Shown: in pieces, positions 52,575-60,260 of the stretch | Layout: each line of letters opens with the position of its first letter | How positions within the stretch are numbered: the first letter of the stretch is position 1 | Assembly: GCF_002022275.1 (NCBI RefSeq) | Contig: NZ_MSDF01000009.1 | Coordinates: forward strand, 56,189 to 120,188 | Source: Pseudomonas fluorescens | GTDB taxonomy: Bacteria > Pseudomonadota > Gammaproteobacteria > Pseudomonadales > Pseudomonadaceae | Length of the DNA stretch: 64,000 nucleotides | Reading direction: 5' to 3' | The notes under the pieces: model-generated | What the model was told of the DNA's origin: nothing | Databases searched by the model: none | The model's input: the letters and a program-made list of their open reading frames with translations, nothing else | Made by a program: the position numbers and the translations under genes

Positions 52575-53258
52575 TTAGGCAACGGACAAGCCCAACTCGG
52601 ACAACAACATCGACGCCTGGGCTTTGGAAATCACGGCGCCTTTGAACAGTTTGGCATCATTGAGACGAAACCCGCTCAAATCTGCACCGCGCAGGTCGGC
52701 GCCGGCGAAATTGGCGCCATTGAGGCGAGCATGGGCGAGGCTGCAGTCGATCAGTTCAGCCTTGCGAAAGTCGGCGTCCGACAAATCGCTGTCGGAAAAA
52801 TCCAGGTTATTCAGCACGGTTCGGGCAAATGAAAGGCCGGACAAAAACGCGCTGTTGAGCCGGGTTTCACTGAAGCTCAGGCCCAGGGACGCGCAATGGG
52901 TGAAGTTGGCGCCGGTCAGCTTGCAGTGTTCAAAGCTGGCCTGGGGCAATTTGCTGCGCTGCCAGCGGGTGTTGTTCAAATCACAACTGTTGAATTGCGC
53001 TTCCAGCAGGTTCGCTGCCTCGAAAATGGCATGGCCTGCTCGGCAACTTTTCCACTGCGTGCCTTCCAGGCGCGAGCCTAGGAATGAGGTCTGGACCAGA
53101 ATGCAGCGCTCGAACACCCAGTGGTCCAGCACCATTCGCGACAAATCAGCCCCGCTCAAGTCGACGCCAATCAGGCGCAACGGCCCGCTGTGCTGAGCGA
53201 TCAGGTCTTCCAGCGCATCGCGCTGCAAGCTGCCGCCGTCGATATCGGTGTGCTGCAT
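52575..53258 (-). CDS. Pentapeptide-repeat protein (Qnr/McbG-like)
   Basis: A 227-residue protein made largely of A(D/N)LXX pentapeptide repeats: GVDLSGADLSRM near 32, AANLLEAQFNSCDLNNTRW near 84, LNNLDFSDSDLSDADF near 150 and GANFAGADLRGADLSG near 190. These fold into a right-handed quadrilateral beta-helix that in Qnr and McbG mimics DNA and protects gyrase from quinolones or microcin B17. The C-terminus has a short helix (SKAQASMLLSELGLSVA). ATG 53258 has GGGAGG upstream; the longer frame would read through the aroP terminator. It may be an intrinsic gyrase guard; unproven. Confidence 0.88.
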   Translation of the reverse strand: MQHTDIDGGSLQRDALEDLIAQHSGPLRLIGVDLSGADLSRMVLDHWVFERCILVQTSFLGSRLEGTQWKSCRAGHAIFEAANLLEAQFNSCDLNNTRWQRSKLPQASFEHCKLTGANFTHCASLGLSFSETRLNSAFLSGLSFARTVLNNLDFSDSDLSDADFRKAELIDCSLAHARLNGANFAGADLRGADLSGFRLNDAKLFKGAVISKAQASMLLSELGLSVA

Positions 53259-53322
53259 GAGGCCTCCCGCCAGATAACAGATTAAAACGAGGCGCGAGTC
53301 TAACCTGTCAGCGCCCACAAAA

Positions 53323-53343
53323 AACCCGGCAAGGCGCCGGGTT
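53323..53343 (-). terminator. Terminator after aroP
   Basis: AACCCGGC and GCCGGGTT stem with a T-run on the minus strand, 20 bp beyond the aroP stop codon. Confidence 0.85.
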
Positions 53344-53362
53344 TTCAGTTGACGAGGGTCGC

Positions 53363-54784
53363 TTACTTCAACGCTGCACTCGTCGTAGCAGGCGCGGCTT
53401 CGACATTGCGCTTGTTCTTGATCCAGTAGCACAGCCCCATGAACGCCACCCACACCGGGATTGCGTACACCGACACCTGAATCCCCGGAATCATCAGCAT
53501 GATCACGAGGATAAACACCACGAACGCCAGGCAGATGTAGTTGCCGTAGGGGTACCACAGCGCCTTGAACAGCGGCACCTGGCCGGTGCGGTTCATGTAC
53601 TGGCGGAACTTGAAGTGCGAGAAGCTGATCATCGCCCAGTTGATCACCAGCGTGGCGACCACCAGTGACATCAGTAATTCCAGCGCATGTTGCGGGATCA
53701 GGTAGTTCATCAGTACCGCCACCAGCGTAACCGCCGCCGAGGCGAGAATCGAACGCACCGGCACGCCGCGTTTGTCGATCTTCGCCAACGCTTTGGGCGC
53801 ATCACCCTGTTCGGCCATACCCAGCAGCATGCGGCTGTTGCAGTAGGTGCCGCTGTTGTACACCGACAACGCTGCGGTCAGCACCACGAAGTTGAGGATG
53901 TGCGCGGCGGTGTTGCTGCCCAGCATCGAGAACACTTGCACGAACGGGCTGCCGCTGTAGGCATCGCCGGACGCATTGAGGGTCGCCAGCAGGCTGTCCC
54001 ACGGCGTCAGCGACAACAGCACGACCAGCGCGCCGATGTAGAAAATCAGGATGCGGTAGATCACCTGGTTGATCGCTTTCGGGATCACGGTGCGTGGCTG
54101 GTCGGCTTCGGCAGCCGTAAAGCCGAGCATTTCCAGACCGCCAAAGGAGAACATGATGATCGCCATGGCCATCACCAACCCGCCGACGCCATGGGGAAAG
54201 AAACCGCCGTGGTCCCACAGGTTGCTGACCGAGGCTTGGGGGCCGCCGCTGCCGCTGACCAGCATGTAACTGCCCAAGGCGATCATGCCGACGATGGCCA
54301 CCACCTTGATGATCGCAAACCAGAACTCGGCTTCACCGAAGACTTTGACGTTGGCCAGGTTGATCAGGTTGATCAGCACGAAGAACGCTGCCGCCGAGAC
54401 CCAGGTCGGGATCTCCGGCCACCAGTAGTGCACGTATTTGCCAACCGCTGTCAGCTCCGACATGCCCACCAGGATGTACAGAATCCAGCAGTTCCAGCCC
54501 GACAGGAAGCCGGCGAAACCGCCCCAGTACTTGTGGGCAAAGTGGCTGAAGGAGCCGGCGACCGGCTCTTCGACGATCATTTCGCCGAGCTGGCGCATGA
54601 TCATGAAGGCGATGAAACCGCAGATGGCATAGCCCAGGATCATCGATGGGCCGGCGGATTTGAGCACGCCGGCCGAGCCCAGGAACAGGCCGGTGCCGAT
54701 GGCGCCACCGAGGGCGATCAACTGGATATGCCGGTTTTTCAGGCCGCGTTTCAGCTCGCCTGAAGAGGAATGGGGTCCACTCAT
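53363..54784 (-). CDS. Aromatic amino acid permease AroP-like
   Basis: A 473-residue APC-family permease with 12 helices. Signature stretches match E. coli AroP/PheP closely: LKRGLKNRHIQLIALGGAIG near 13-32, MRQLGEMIVEEPVAGSFSHF near 62, VKVFGEAEFWFAIIKV near 145, and NQVIYRILIFYIG near 240. The substrate is probably Phe, Tyr or Trp; D-Ala/Gly (CycA) is a less likely alternative. ATG 54784 (MSGPHSS) is chosen over an upstream TTG. No good ribosome site is visible; a 20-codon aromatic-rich ORF lies 60 bp upstream and a PhhR-like box farther up. Confidence 0.9.
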   Translation of the reverse strand: MSGPHSSSGELKRGLKNRHIQLIALGGAIGTGLFLGSAGVLKSAGPSMILGYAICGFIAFMIMRQLGEMIVEEPVAGSFSHFAHKYWGGFAGFLSGWNCWILYILVGMSELTAVGKYVHYWWPEIPTWVSAAAFFVLINLINLANVKVFGEAEFWFAIIKVVAIVGMIALGSYMLVSGSGGPQASVSNLWDHGGFFPHGVGGLVMAMAIIMFSFGGLEMLGFTAAEADQPRTVIPKAINQVIYRILIFYIGALVVLLSLTPWDSLLATLNASGDAYSGSPFVQVFSMLGSNTAAHILNFVVLTAALSVYNSGTYCNSRMLLGMAEQGDAPKALAKIDKRGVPVRSILASAAVTLVAVLMNYLIPQHALELLMSLVVATLVINWAMISFSHFKFRQYMNRTGQVPLFKALWYPYGNYICLAFVVFILVIMLMIPGIQVSVYAIPVWVAFMGLCYWIKNKRNVEAAPATTSAALK

Positions 54785-54844
54785 GAAAAGGGTCTCACGC
54801 AAGGTTTGAGGAGTTGAATGCAGGTTGCTGCCGTGAATCTCGAC

Positions 54845-54907
54845 TCAAGCAGCGCGGCTCAAACCCCAGCGCAGGCACCAGGAATACAGCGTGTTTCTAA
54901 CGGTCAT
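54845..54907 (-). CDS. Putative aromatic-rich leader peptide upstream of aroP
   Basis: A 20-codon ORF starting at ATG 54907 with AGGTG 5 nt before it. The middle reads LYSWCLRWG: Tyr, Trp, Cys and Trp occur within seven residues, far above chance for a GC-rich random frame. It ends 60 bp before aroP, whose own ribosome site is weak. This is what a translation-sensing leader for an aromatic amino acid permease would look like. No clear terminator/antiterminator pair is seen in the gap, so the mechanism could be translational coupling. Expression is unproven. Confidence 0.5.
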   Translation of the reverse strand: MTVRNTLYSWCLRWGLSRAA

Positions 54908-55433
54908 GCGTCACCTGTTTGTTTTTATCTGTGACGAAATCGAACCCGTCTGGCTCGTGGCCAGGCGGAGTGATCAGGGCTGGGTACACCCTGGGTCTTG
55001 GCCTTTTGCGTGGATACGCAAGGGGGGGTCACAGTAAAACGCGGCGCATTGTACACCGCTCGACAGCTTCGGGCCGACCCCGGAAAGCGCTCAGCACAAA
55101 CTGTCAGGCATTCCTTACAGCGTGCTACCGCTCAATAATGTGGCGAATTTCTCGTAAATTAATCGTTACAGCACGGAAAATTAGCGTTACAGCTGAACCG
55201 AATCCGTCAGCTAACGGAAAAATGTCAGTGGGAAATTTCTGACAAATTACCCGCTCCAGCCCTTTGTTTTTTCTAACTAAAAAAGCACGGCGAAAAAACA
55301 GAAGAAAAAATCCAAATGAGACCGTGTCAATAAATATTTTGCATTCCGAAACGCACTCTCCTAGGTTCTTTCACTTGCCCAGCGAAGCCCGCTGGCAAGC
55401 CGTTCTCAAACAACGTCCTCTAGGAGATACACC
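54908..55433. other. Regulatory intergenic region between aroP and the 45-aa peptide gene
   Basis: Over 500 bp without a convincing gene between two divergent units. It is AT-richer than its surroundings, especially 55130-55350. It holds a TyrR/PhhR-like box at 55153 and three direct TTACAGC copies (55115, 55166, 55187), spaced 51 and 21 bp, near whole helical turns. Stretches such as AATAAATATTTTGC near 55330 may be the peptide-gene promoter. Several ORFs here have no coding character. Confidence 0.6.
55153..55170. promoter_or_regulatory. TyrR/PhhR-like box
   Basis: CGTAAA-TTAATC-GTTACA matches the TGTAAA-N6-TTTACA consensus of TyrR and its Pseudomonas relative PhhR at 10 of 12 positions with exact spacing. 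It lies between aroP and the 45-aa peptide gene, so it could serve either. PhhR responds to aromatic amino acids. Confidence 0.55.
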
Positions 55434-55571
55434 ATGCAAGCACTGGAAAACGACCTGGAAACCGAACTGCAACTCGACGATTGGTTTGAAGCGCCGACCC
55501 ATGAGGCCGCCGTTGAAATGATGCAAGCCGACGCCGTTGTGCCGTTTGGCACCGCGATGTGGCCGTTCTAA
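55434..55571 (+). CDS. 45-residue peptide, candidate RiPP precursor
   Basis: Short gene with a strong TAGGAG site 7 nt before ATG 55434. The first 30 residues are acidic and helix-like (MQALENDLETELQLDDWFEA onward), resembling a leader. The last 15 are neutral and hydrophobic (QADAVVPFGTAMWPF), ending Trp-Pro-Phe at the carboxyl end, which resembles a core. It has no Lys, Arg, Cys or Ser and a net charge near -10. A perfect 9-bp hairpin follows, then the M29/NicX-like gene: the usual precursor, attenuator, enzyme order. I do not recognise the family; the precursor role is inferred. Confidence 0.75.
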   Translation: MQALENDLETELQLDDWFEAPTHEAAVEMMQADAVVPFGTAMWPF

Positions 55572-55587
55572 AAACCGGCAGGCATCC

Positions 55588-55613
55588 GGCAGGTGCTGTG
55601 CACGGCACCTGCC
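55588..55613 (+). promoter_or_regulatory. Hairpin between peptide gene and M29/NicX-like gene
   Basis: GGCAGGTGC and GCACCTGCC pair perfectly around TGTGCACG. No T-run follows, so it may be a partial attenuator or a 3' stabiliser giving excess of the peptide transcript over the enzyme transcript. Confidence 0.7.
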
Positions 55614-55644
55614 CCCTTACCCAAGGCACAGAAGGACACCCGTC

Positions 55645-56604
55645 ATGGACAAGGCCCGCGCCGTCGAACACTTTCTCTACTACCTCGCTCACCACCCGGC
55701 CCTCAACGGCCTGAGCCGCCCCACCGTACTGCTGGGCCACACCGAGCGCTACGATGCGATTGCCCAGGCGATCACCCAAGGCAGCGCCGCCCGTTTCAAT
55801 TTCCAGCTGCAGCGCCTCGACCTGACGCCCAGCGAAACCCTGGCCCAAGCCATCGAGGCCAGCGACCTGTACCTGTTTCTCTACGATTCCTCGACACTGC
55901 CCAACCCACGCGCCGAAGGCCCGGACTTTATCCGCGCCCTGCAAGGCGTGATGGCCGAACACTGGAAAAAATCCCTGCTGTTCAAGGATTACGGCGACTA
56001 CTTCTACGACACCTTCAGCGTCGAGCCGCAGCGCATCGCCGACCTCAACGCCACGCTGATCCGGCGCATGTCCCAGGCCAACGTGCTGAGCTTTACCGAC
56101 AAGCACGGCTCACGCCTTGAAGCACCGATGAGCAGCATCAAGAAGTGGACGAACATCAATGGCGTCGGCAACCACGACCTCGCGCCGGGCGAAATCGCCA
56201 CTCACAGCGAAGCCATCAACGGCCAGGTGCGGTTTGTCGGCACTTTTCTGAGCACTATTCCGTTTGCGCGTAAATACGGCGTGCTGCAATCGCCGCTGGA
56301 ACTGTGGATCGAAAACTCGACTATCTGCGGCGTAGCCAGCGACGTGCCGGGCCTGGCAGATGACTTCAATAAATACCTGAATGCCAACCCGTCCAACCGT
56401 CGTGTGGAGGAGTTGGGGATTGGCACCAATGAAGGGGTCAAGGATTTGTATGCGCGCAATGCGGGCTTTGAAGAGCGCCATTGCGGGTTGCACTTAGGCT
56501 TGGGGGGCGGGCAGAAAGGCAGCCATCATCTGGATTTGATCTTCGCCAGCGGGGTGTTGGCGCTGGATGACAAGCCGGTGTTTGATGGGCGGTTTGCGTT
56601 TTAA
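55645..56604 (+). CDS. M29 aminopeptidase / NicX-like metalloenzyme
   Basis: A 319-residue protein whose C-terminal half has the layout of M29 aminopeptidases and the related iron dioxygenase NicX: NHDLAPGEIATHSEA near 176-190 (LPGGE-type Glu183), EELGIGTNEGVKDL near 255-268 (Glu256), CGLHLGLGGG near 280 (His283) and GSHHLDLIF near 292 (His295, Asp297). These are the expected metal ligands. The N-terminal half (1-150) is diverged. It is shorter than M29 proteins (about 410). AAGGA lies 8 nt before ATG 55645. It follows the 45-aa peptide by 73 bp and nothing else is in the operon, so the peptide is its likely substrate. Peptidase or oxygenase activity cannot be told apart from sequence. Confidence 0.8.
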   Translation: MDKARAVEHFLYYLAHHPALNGLSRPTVLLGHTERYDAIAQAITQGSAARFNFQLQRLDLTPSETLAQAIEASDLYLFLYDSSTLPNPRAEGPDFIRALQGVMAEHWKKSLLFKDYGDYFYDTFSVEPQRIADLNATLIRRMSQANVLSFTDKHGSRLEAPMSSIKKWTNINGVGNHDLAPGEIATHSEAINGQVRFVGTFLSTIPFARKYGVLQSPLELWIENSTICGVASDVPGLADDFNKYLNANPSNRRVEELGIGTNEGVKDLYARNAGFEERHCGLHLGLGGGQKGSHHLDLIFASGVLALDDKPVFDGRFAF

Positions 56605-56635
56605 ACACAGATTTCATGAACAATGGAGATCAAGT

Positions 56636-56720
56636 GTGGGAGCTGGCTTGCCTGCGATGGCATCACTCTGGTGTGCCTGACAGACCGAGTTGTTTGCATC
56701 GCAGGCAAGCCAGCTCCCAC
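56636..56720. repeat. REP doublet, GTGGGAGCTGGCTTGCCTG family
   Basis: Inverted pair between the M29/NicX-like gene and the bidirectional terminator. Confidence 0.92.
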
Positions 56721-56746
56721 ACTTGAATGCATTTCAAATTCAACAC

Positions 56747-56782
56747 CAAAAAAAAACGCCAACCCGAGGGTTGGCGTTTTTT
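56747..56782. terminator. Bidirectional terminator between the M29/NicX-like gene and rluB
   Basis: AACGCCAACCC and GGGTTGGCGTT form an 11-bp stem around GA, with an A-run on the left and T-run on the right. Confidence 0.95.
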
Positions 56783-56796
56783 ATGCCGCAGCTAAA

Positions 56797-58008
56797 TCAC
56801 TGCGGCTTCTTGCGACCAAAACCAGGACGCTGACCTGAGCCGGCCGGGGCGCCACGGCGCTTGCCCGACGGCTCGTCCGCAACCAGTTTCGGGCCCGGGC
56901 GCTTGTTCGCCGCCGGCTTGGCTGGACGCTTGGTGCTGGCGTTGTCCGCCGGGCGATCCGCTTCACCACGGTTGCTGCGACCACCAGCCGGAGCAGGACG
57001 CGGCGCACGTGGAGCACGCTCGCCTTCCTGACGCGATGGCGCGGTTGGGCGACGCTCGCCTTCGATCTGCGGCTCACGGGAAATGCGACCGCCGGTTGCC
57101 GGTGCATTCAACGCAGGGCGCAGGGTGCGCGCAACACGCTCGGTACGTGCCACAGGACGCGACGATTTACGCTGCATACGCTCAAGCTTGTCCTTGCTCT
57201 TGGCGTTCATCTGCGGCATGGCGACTGGCGTCAGGCCGACCTCGGCACTGAGGATGTCGACTTCGTACTGGCTCATTTCGCGCCAGCGGCCCATCGGCAG
57301 GTCGGAGTTCAGGAACACCGGGCCGAAACGCACGCGCTTCAGGCGGCTGACCACCAGGCCCTGGGATTCCCACAGGCGACGCACTTCACGGTTACGGCCT
57401 TCCATCACCACGCAATGGTACCAGTGGTTGAAACCTTCACCGCCGGGCGCTTGCTTGATGTCGGTGAACTTGGCCGGGCCGTCTTCCAGCACCACGCCAG
57501 CCTTCAAGCGCTCGATCATCTCGTCATCGACTTCACCGCGTACACGCACAGCGTATTCACGGTCCATCTCGTAGGACGGGTGCATCAGGCGGTTGGCCAG
57601 TTCACCGTCGGTGGTGAACATCAGCAAGCCGGTGGTGTTGATGTCCAGACGGCCGATGTTGATCCAGCGGCCTTCTTTGGGCTTGGGCATCTTGTCAAAC
57701 ACGGTCGGACGGCCTTCCGGGTCGTCACGGGTGCAGATCTCGCCGTCCGGCTTGTTGTACATGATCACGCGGCGCACCGATTCGGCGGCCTCTTCACGCT
57801 TGATGACCTTGCCATCAATGGTAATTGCGTCATGCAGGTCGACGCGCTGGCCGAGGGTAGCCTCGACGCCGTTGACCTTGATGCGTTTCTGGGTGATCCA
57901 GGCTTCGACGTCGCGGCGCGAGCCCACGCCGATACGTGCCAGCACCTTTTGCAGTTTTTCGCCTGCTGGGCCGATTTCCTGGCTGTCGTTCTGGTCTTTG
58001 TCGTTCAT
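56797..58008 (-). CDS. rluB: 23S rRNA pseudouridine(2605) synthase RluB
   Basis: A 403-residue pseudouridine synthase. An S4 RNA-binding domain comes first (about 17-75, LQKVLARIGVGSRRDVEAWI), then the RsuA-family catalytic core with GRLDINTTGLLMFTTDGELA near 122-141, containing the catalytic Asp. The C-terminal 130 residues are a low-complexity tail rich in Arg, Pro and Ala, longer than in E. coli and likely disordered. ATG 58008 follows GGAGGTG. Lies at the promoter-distal end of the scp gene group. Confidence 0.93.
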   Translation of the reverse strand: MNDKDQNDSQEIGPAGEKLQKVLARIGVGSRRDVEAWITQKRIKVNGVEATLGQRVDLHDAITIDGKVIKREEAAESVRRVIMYNKPDGEICTRDDPEGRPTVFDKMPKPKEGRWINIGRLDINTTGLLMFTTDGELANRLMHPSYEMDREYAVRVRGEVDDEMIERLKAGVVLEDGPAKFTDIKQAPGGEGFNHWYHCVVMEGRNREVRRLWESQGLVVSRLKRVRFGPVFLNSDLPMGRWREMSQYEVDILSAEVGLTPVAMPQMNAKSKDKLERMQRKSSRPVARTERVARTLRPALNAPATGGRISREPQIEGERRPTAPSRQEGERAPRAPRPAPAGGRSNRGEADRPADNASTKRPAKPAANKRPGPKLVADEPSGKRRGAPAGSGQRPGFGRKKPQ

Positions 58009-58152
58009 CTTAAGCACCTCCCGGTGGGTCGATTCAGGCGTGGCCTGAAGAGTGTTGAAAGCGGGGCTTGCGGCGAATACGTCGCCGAAGGGTCGCAAAT
58101 CATACGCGCATGGCGCGCGTTGCGCATCAGAGACTAGCTCAATAGTGGGCTG

Positions 58153-58344
58153 TCACTTGCTTTTCCGCCGACCGGTGGCGCCCAGGGCCAGCAAACGCAG
58201 CTCGGCTTCGGCGAGGACAGTGCGTTTGTCGACCTTGTCGAGTTTCTTCCAGGCGCGGATTTCGCGCTTGCTGCGGCCACAGCCGATGCAGATGTCGTCG
58301 GTGAACTTGCAGATATTGATGCAGGGGTCTTTGGTGGAACTCAT
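58153..58344 (-). CDS. DUF1289 family protein
   Basis: A 63-residue protein with the DUF1289 cysteine motif DPCINICKFTDDICIGCGRSKREI: four Cys likely bind zinc or an iron-sulfur centre. The C-terminal part is basic. Family function is unknown; similar short proteins are often found as extensions to Fe-S or redox enzymes. ATG 58344 is chosen because a longer frame would translate the REP at 58357. Confidence 0.9.
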   Translation of the reverse strand: MSSTKDPCINICKFTDDICIGCGRSKREIRAWKKLDKVDKRTVLAEAELRLLALGATGRRKSK

Positions 58345-58356
58345 GGACGATCCTCT

Positions 58357-58441
58357 GTGGGAGCTGGCTTGCCTGCGATGGCATCCCCTTGGTATGCCTG
58401 ACACACCGAGGTGCCTGCATCGCAGGCAAGCCAGCTCCCAC
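58357..58441. repeat. REP doublet, GTGGGAGCTGGCTTGCCTG family
   Basis: Inverted pair between the scpB stop and the DUF1289 start. Confidence 0.92.
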
Positions 58442-58469
58442 ATGGGTTTGCGGTGTTTGGTAGACCGAG

Positions 58470-59429
58470 TCAGTCTTCGAACTCGCGGCGCTCGGCTTCG
58501 ATGGCCTCGGCCAGCGCGCGGGCTTCGTCTTCTTCGTCGCTCAGCGGTGGTTGTTCGAGCGCCGCGACAGCGGCCAGGAGTTTGGCACGGGCTTCGGCGA
58601 CGCCGAGGATGTCCTCCTCGGGTTCAGGCTCGGGCTCATCTTCAACTTCGACTGGCGGCTCAACCTCAACGTTCAGTTGCAACGCAGGCTCCTGCTCACC
58701 GTCACTGACCGCTCCATCCCGCAGCAAGTCATCAAAGTCAGTCTTGATGCCTTGCTCCATATCATCCAGTTCCAGCAACAAGGTGTGGAAGCTGGTTTCG
58801 TCCTTCGGCTCTTCCGGCTCGGCGGTCGCGTCCGCCAGCTCCTGAAGGCTGGCGGGCACTGGCGCATCGTCGAAGTCCAGCACCGGGTCCGGTTCCATCT
58901 CGCGCAGCTCGGCGAGCGGTGGCAAATCGTCGAGGTTTTTCAGGTTGAAGTGGTCGAGGAACACCTTGGTGGTGGCGAACATCGCCGGTTTGCCGGGCAC
59001 ATCGCGGTAACCGACGATACGAATCCACTCGCGCTCCAGCAAGGTCTTGACGATATGGCTGTTGACCGCGACACCCCGCACATCCTCGATTTCGCCCCGG
59101 GTGATCGGCTGGCGATAGGCGATCAGCGCCATGGTCTCGAGCATCGCCCGTGAATAACGCTGCGGGCGTTCTTCCCACAAGCGGCCGACCCACGGGGAAA
59201 ATTTCTCACGGATCTGCAGGCGATAACCCGACGCCACTTCGCGCAATTCAAACGCGCGGCCGTCGCAGGACTTGCGCAGAATCTCCAGCGCCTTTTTGAA
59301 CACCGGCGGCTCGGGGCGTTCGGCCTCTTCAAAGAGTTCGAACAGCCGCTCAAGGGATTGCGGTTTACCCGAGGCCAGGAGAAAGGCTTCCAGCAGCGGG
59401 GCCAGTTCGCGGGGTTCAGTCAAATTCAT
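58470..59429 (-). CDS. scpB: Segregation and condensation protein B
   Basis: A 319-residue kleisin-partner protein. The N-terminal two winged-helix domains (about 1-180) carry the ScpB motifs MLETMALIAYRQPITRGEIEDVRGV near 95 and FATTKVFLDHFNLKNLDDLP near 151. The C-terminal 130 residues are a very acidic, Glu/Pro-rich tail, longer than in Bacillus. With ScpA it loads and regulates SMC for chromosome segregation. Follows scpA by 12 bp. Confidence 0.93.
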   Translation of the reverse strand: MNLTEPRELAPLLEAFLLASGKPQSLERLFELFEEAERPEPPVFKKALEILRKSCDGRAFELREVASGYRLQIREKFSPWVGRLWEERPQRYSRAMLETMALIAYRQPITRGEIEDVRGVAVNSHIVKTLLEREWIRIVGYRDVPGKPAMFATTKVFLDHFNLKNLDDLPPLAELREMEPDPVLDFDDAPVPASLQELADATAEPEEPKDETSFHTLLLELDDMEQGIKTDFDDLLRDGAVSDGEQEPALQLNVEVEPPVEVEDEPEPEPEEDILGVAEARAKLLAAVAALEQPPLSDEEDEARALAEAIEAERREFED

Positions 59430-59441
59430 CGATTCAGCTCT

Positions 59442-60260
59442 TTATTCGGCTCGCGCCCGCACGTGGATAGCCGCAAAAGGCTCATTCTGGACCAGCTCGA
59501 CCAAGGATTCCTTCACCAACTCGAGGATCGCCATAAAGGTCACTACCACCCCCAGGCGCCCTTCTTCTTTGGTAAACAGCTCTACAAACGGCACAAACCC
59601 GCCGCCCTTGAGGCGATCCAGCACATCACTCATGCGCTCACGGGTGGACAAGGCTTCGCGGCTGACCTGGTGGCTTTCAAACATGTCGCCACGGCGCAGC
59701 ACCTCGGCCATGGACATCAGCAATTCTTCCAGGCTGACATCCGGCAACAGCTTGCGCGCGCGGGCTTCGGGGGCGTCGAGTTTGGGTACCACCACGTCGC
59801 GACCCACGCGGCTCAAGCCATCAATGCCTTCGGCGGCGGCCTTGAAACGCTCGTACTCTTGCAGACGGCGGATCAGTTCGGCGCGCGGGTCATCTTCTTC
59901 GGCTTCTATAGTCTCCGAGCGCGGCAGCAACATGCGCGACTTGATCTCGGCGAGCATGGCGGCCATCACCAGGTACTCGGCGGCCAGCTCCAGGCGCACC
60001 GACTGCATCAACTCGACATAGCCCATGTATTGGCGGGTGATTTCCGCCACGGGGATGTCGAGGATATTGATGTTCTGTTTGCGGATCAGGTACAGCAGCA
60101 AGTCCAGCGGGCCTTCGAAGGCTTCAAGAAAGACCTCCAGGGCATCCGGCGGAATGTACAAGTCCAGCGGCATTTCCATGACGGCCTGGCCGTAGACCAT
60201 GGCAAAGGGCAGTTCCTGCTGGGCGCCCGCCTGGCTGTCGACGGTTTCCACGACCGACAT
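59442..60260 (-). CDS. scpA: Segregation and condensation protein A
   Basis: A 272-residue kleisin. The N-terminal helix region contains FEGPLDLLLYLIRKQNINILDIPV near 46-69, the SMC-neck-binding element; ELAAEYLVMAAMLAEIKSRMLLP follows near 90, and the C-terminal winged helix (about 200-265) binds the SMC head. Its ATG directly abuts the yciO stop (TGA-ATG at 60261-60258), showing operon coupling. Confidence 0.94.
   Translation of the reverse strand: MSVVETVDSQAGAQQELPFAMVYGQAVMEMPLDLYIPPDALEVFLEAFEGPLDLLLYLIRKQNINILDIPVAEITRQYMGYVELMQSVRLELAAEYLVMAAMLAEIKSRMLLPRSETIEAEEDDPRAELIRRLQEYERFKAAAEGIDGLSRVGRDVVVPKLDAPEARARKLLPDVSLEELLMSMAEVLRRGDMFESHQVSREALSTRERMSDVLDRLKGGGFVPFVELFTKEEGRLGVVVTFMAILELVKESLVELVQNEPFAAIHVRARAE

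Noticed and set aside
55264..55521. An 85-codon frame overlapping the 45-aa peptide gene
   Set aside because: It has no ribosome site, begins in an AT-rich promoter-like stretch and has no coding character; the 45-codon frame has TAGGAG at proper spacing.
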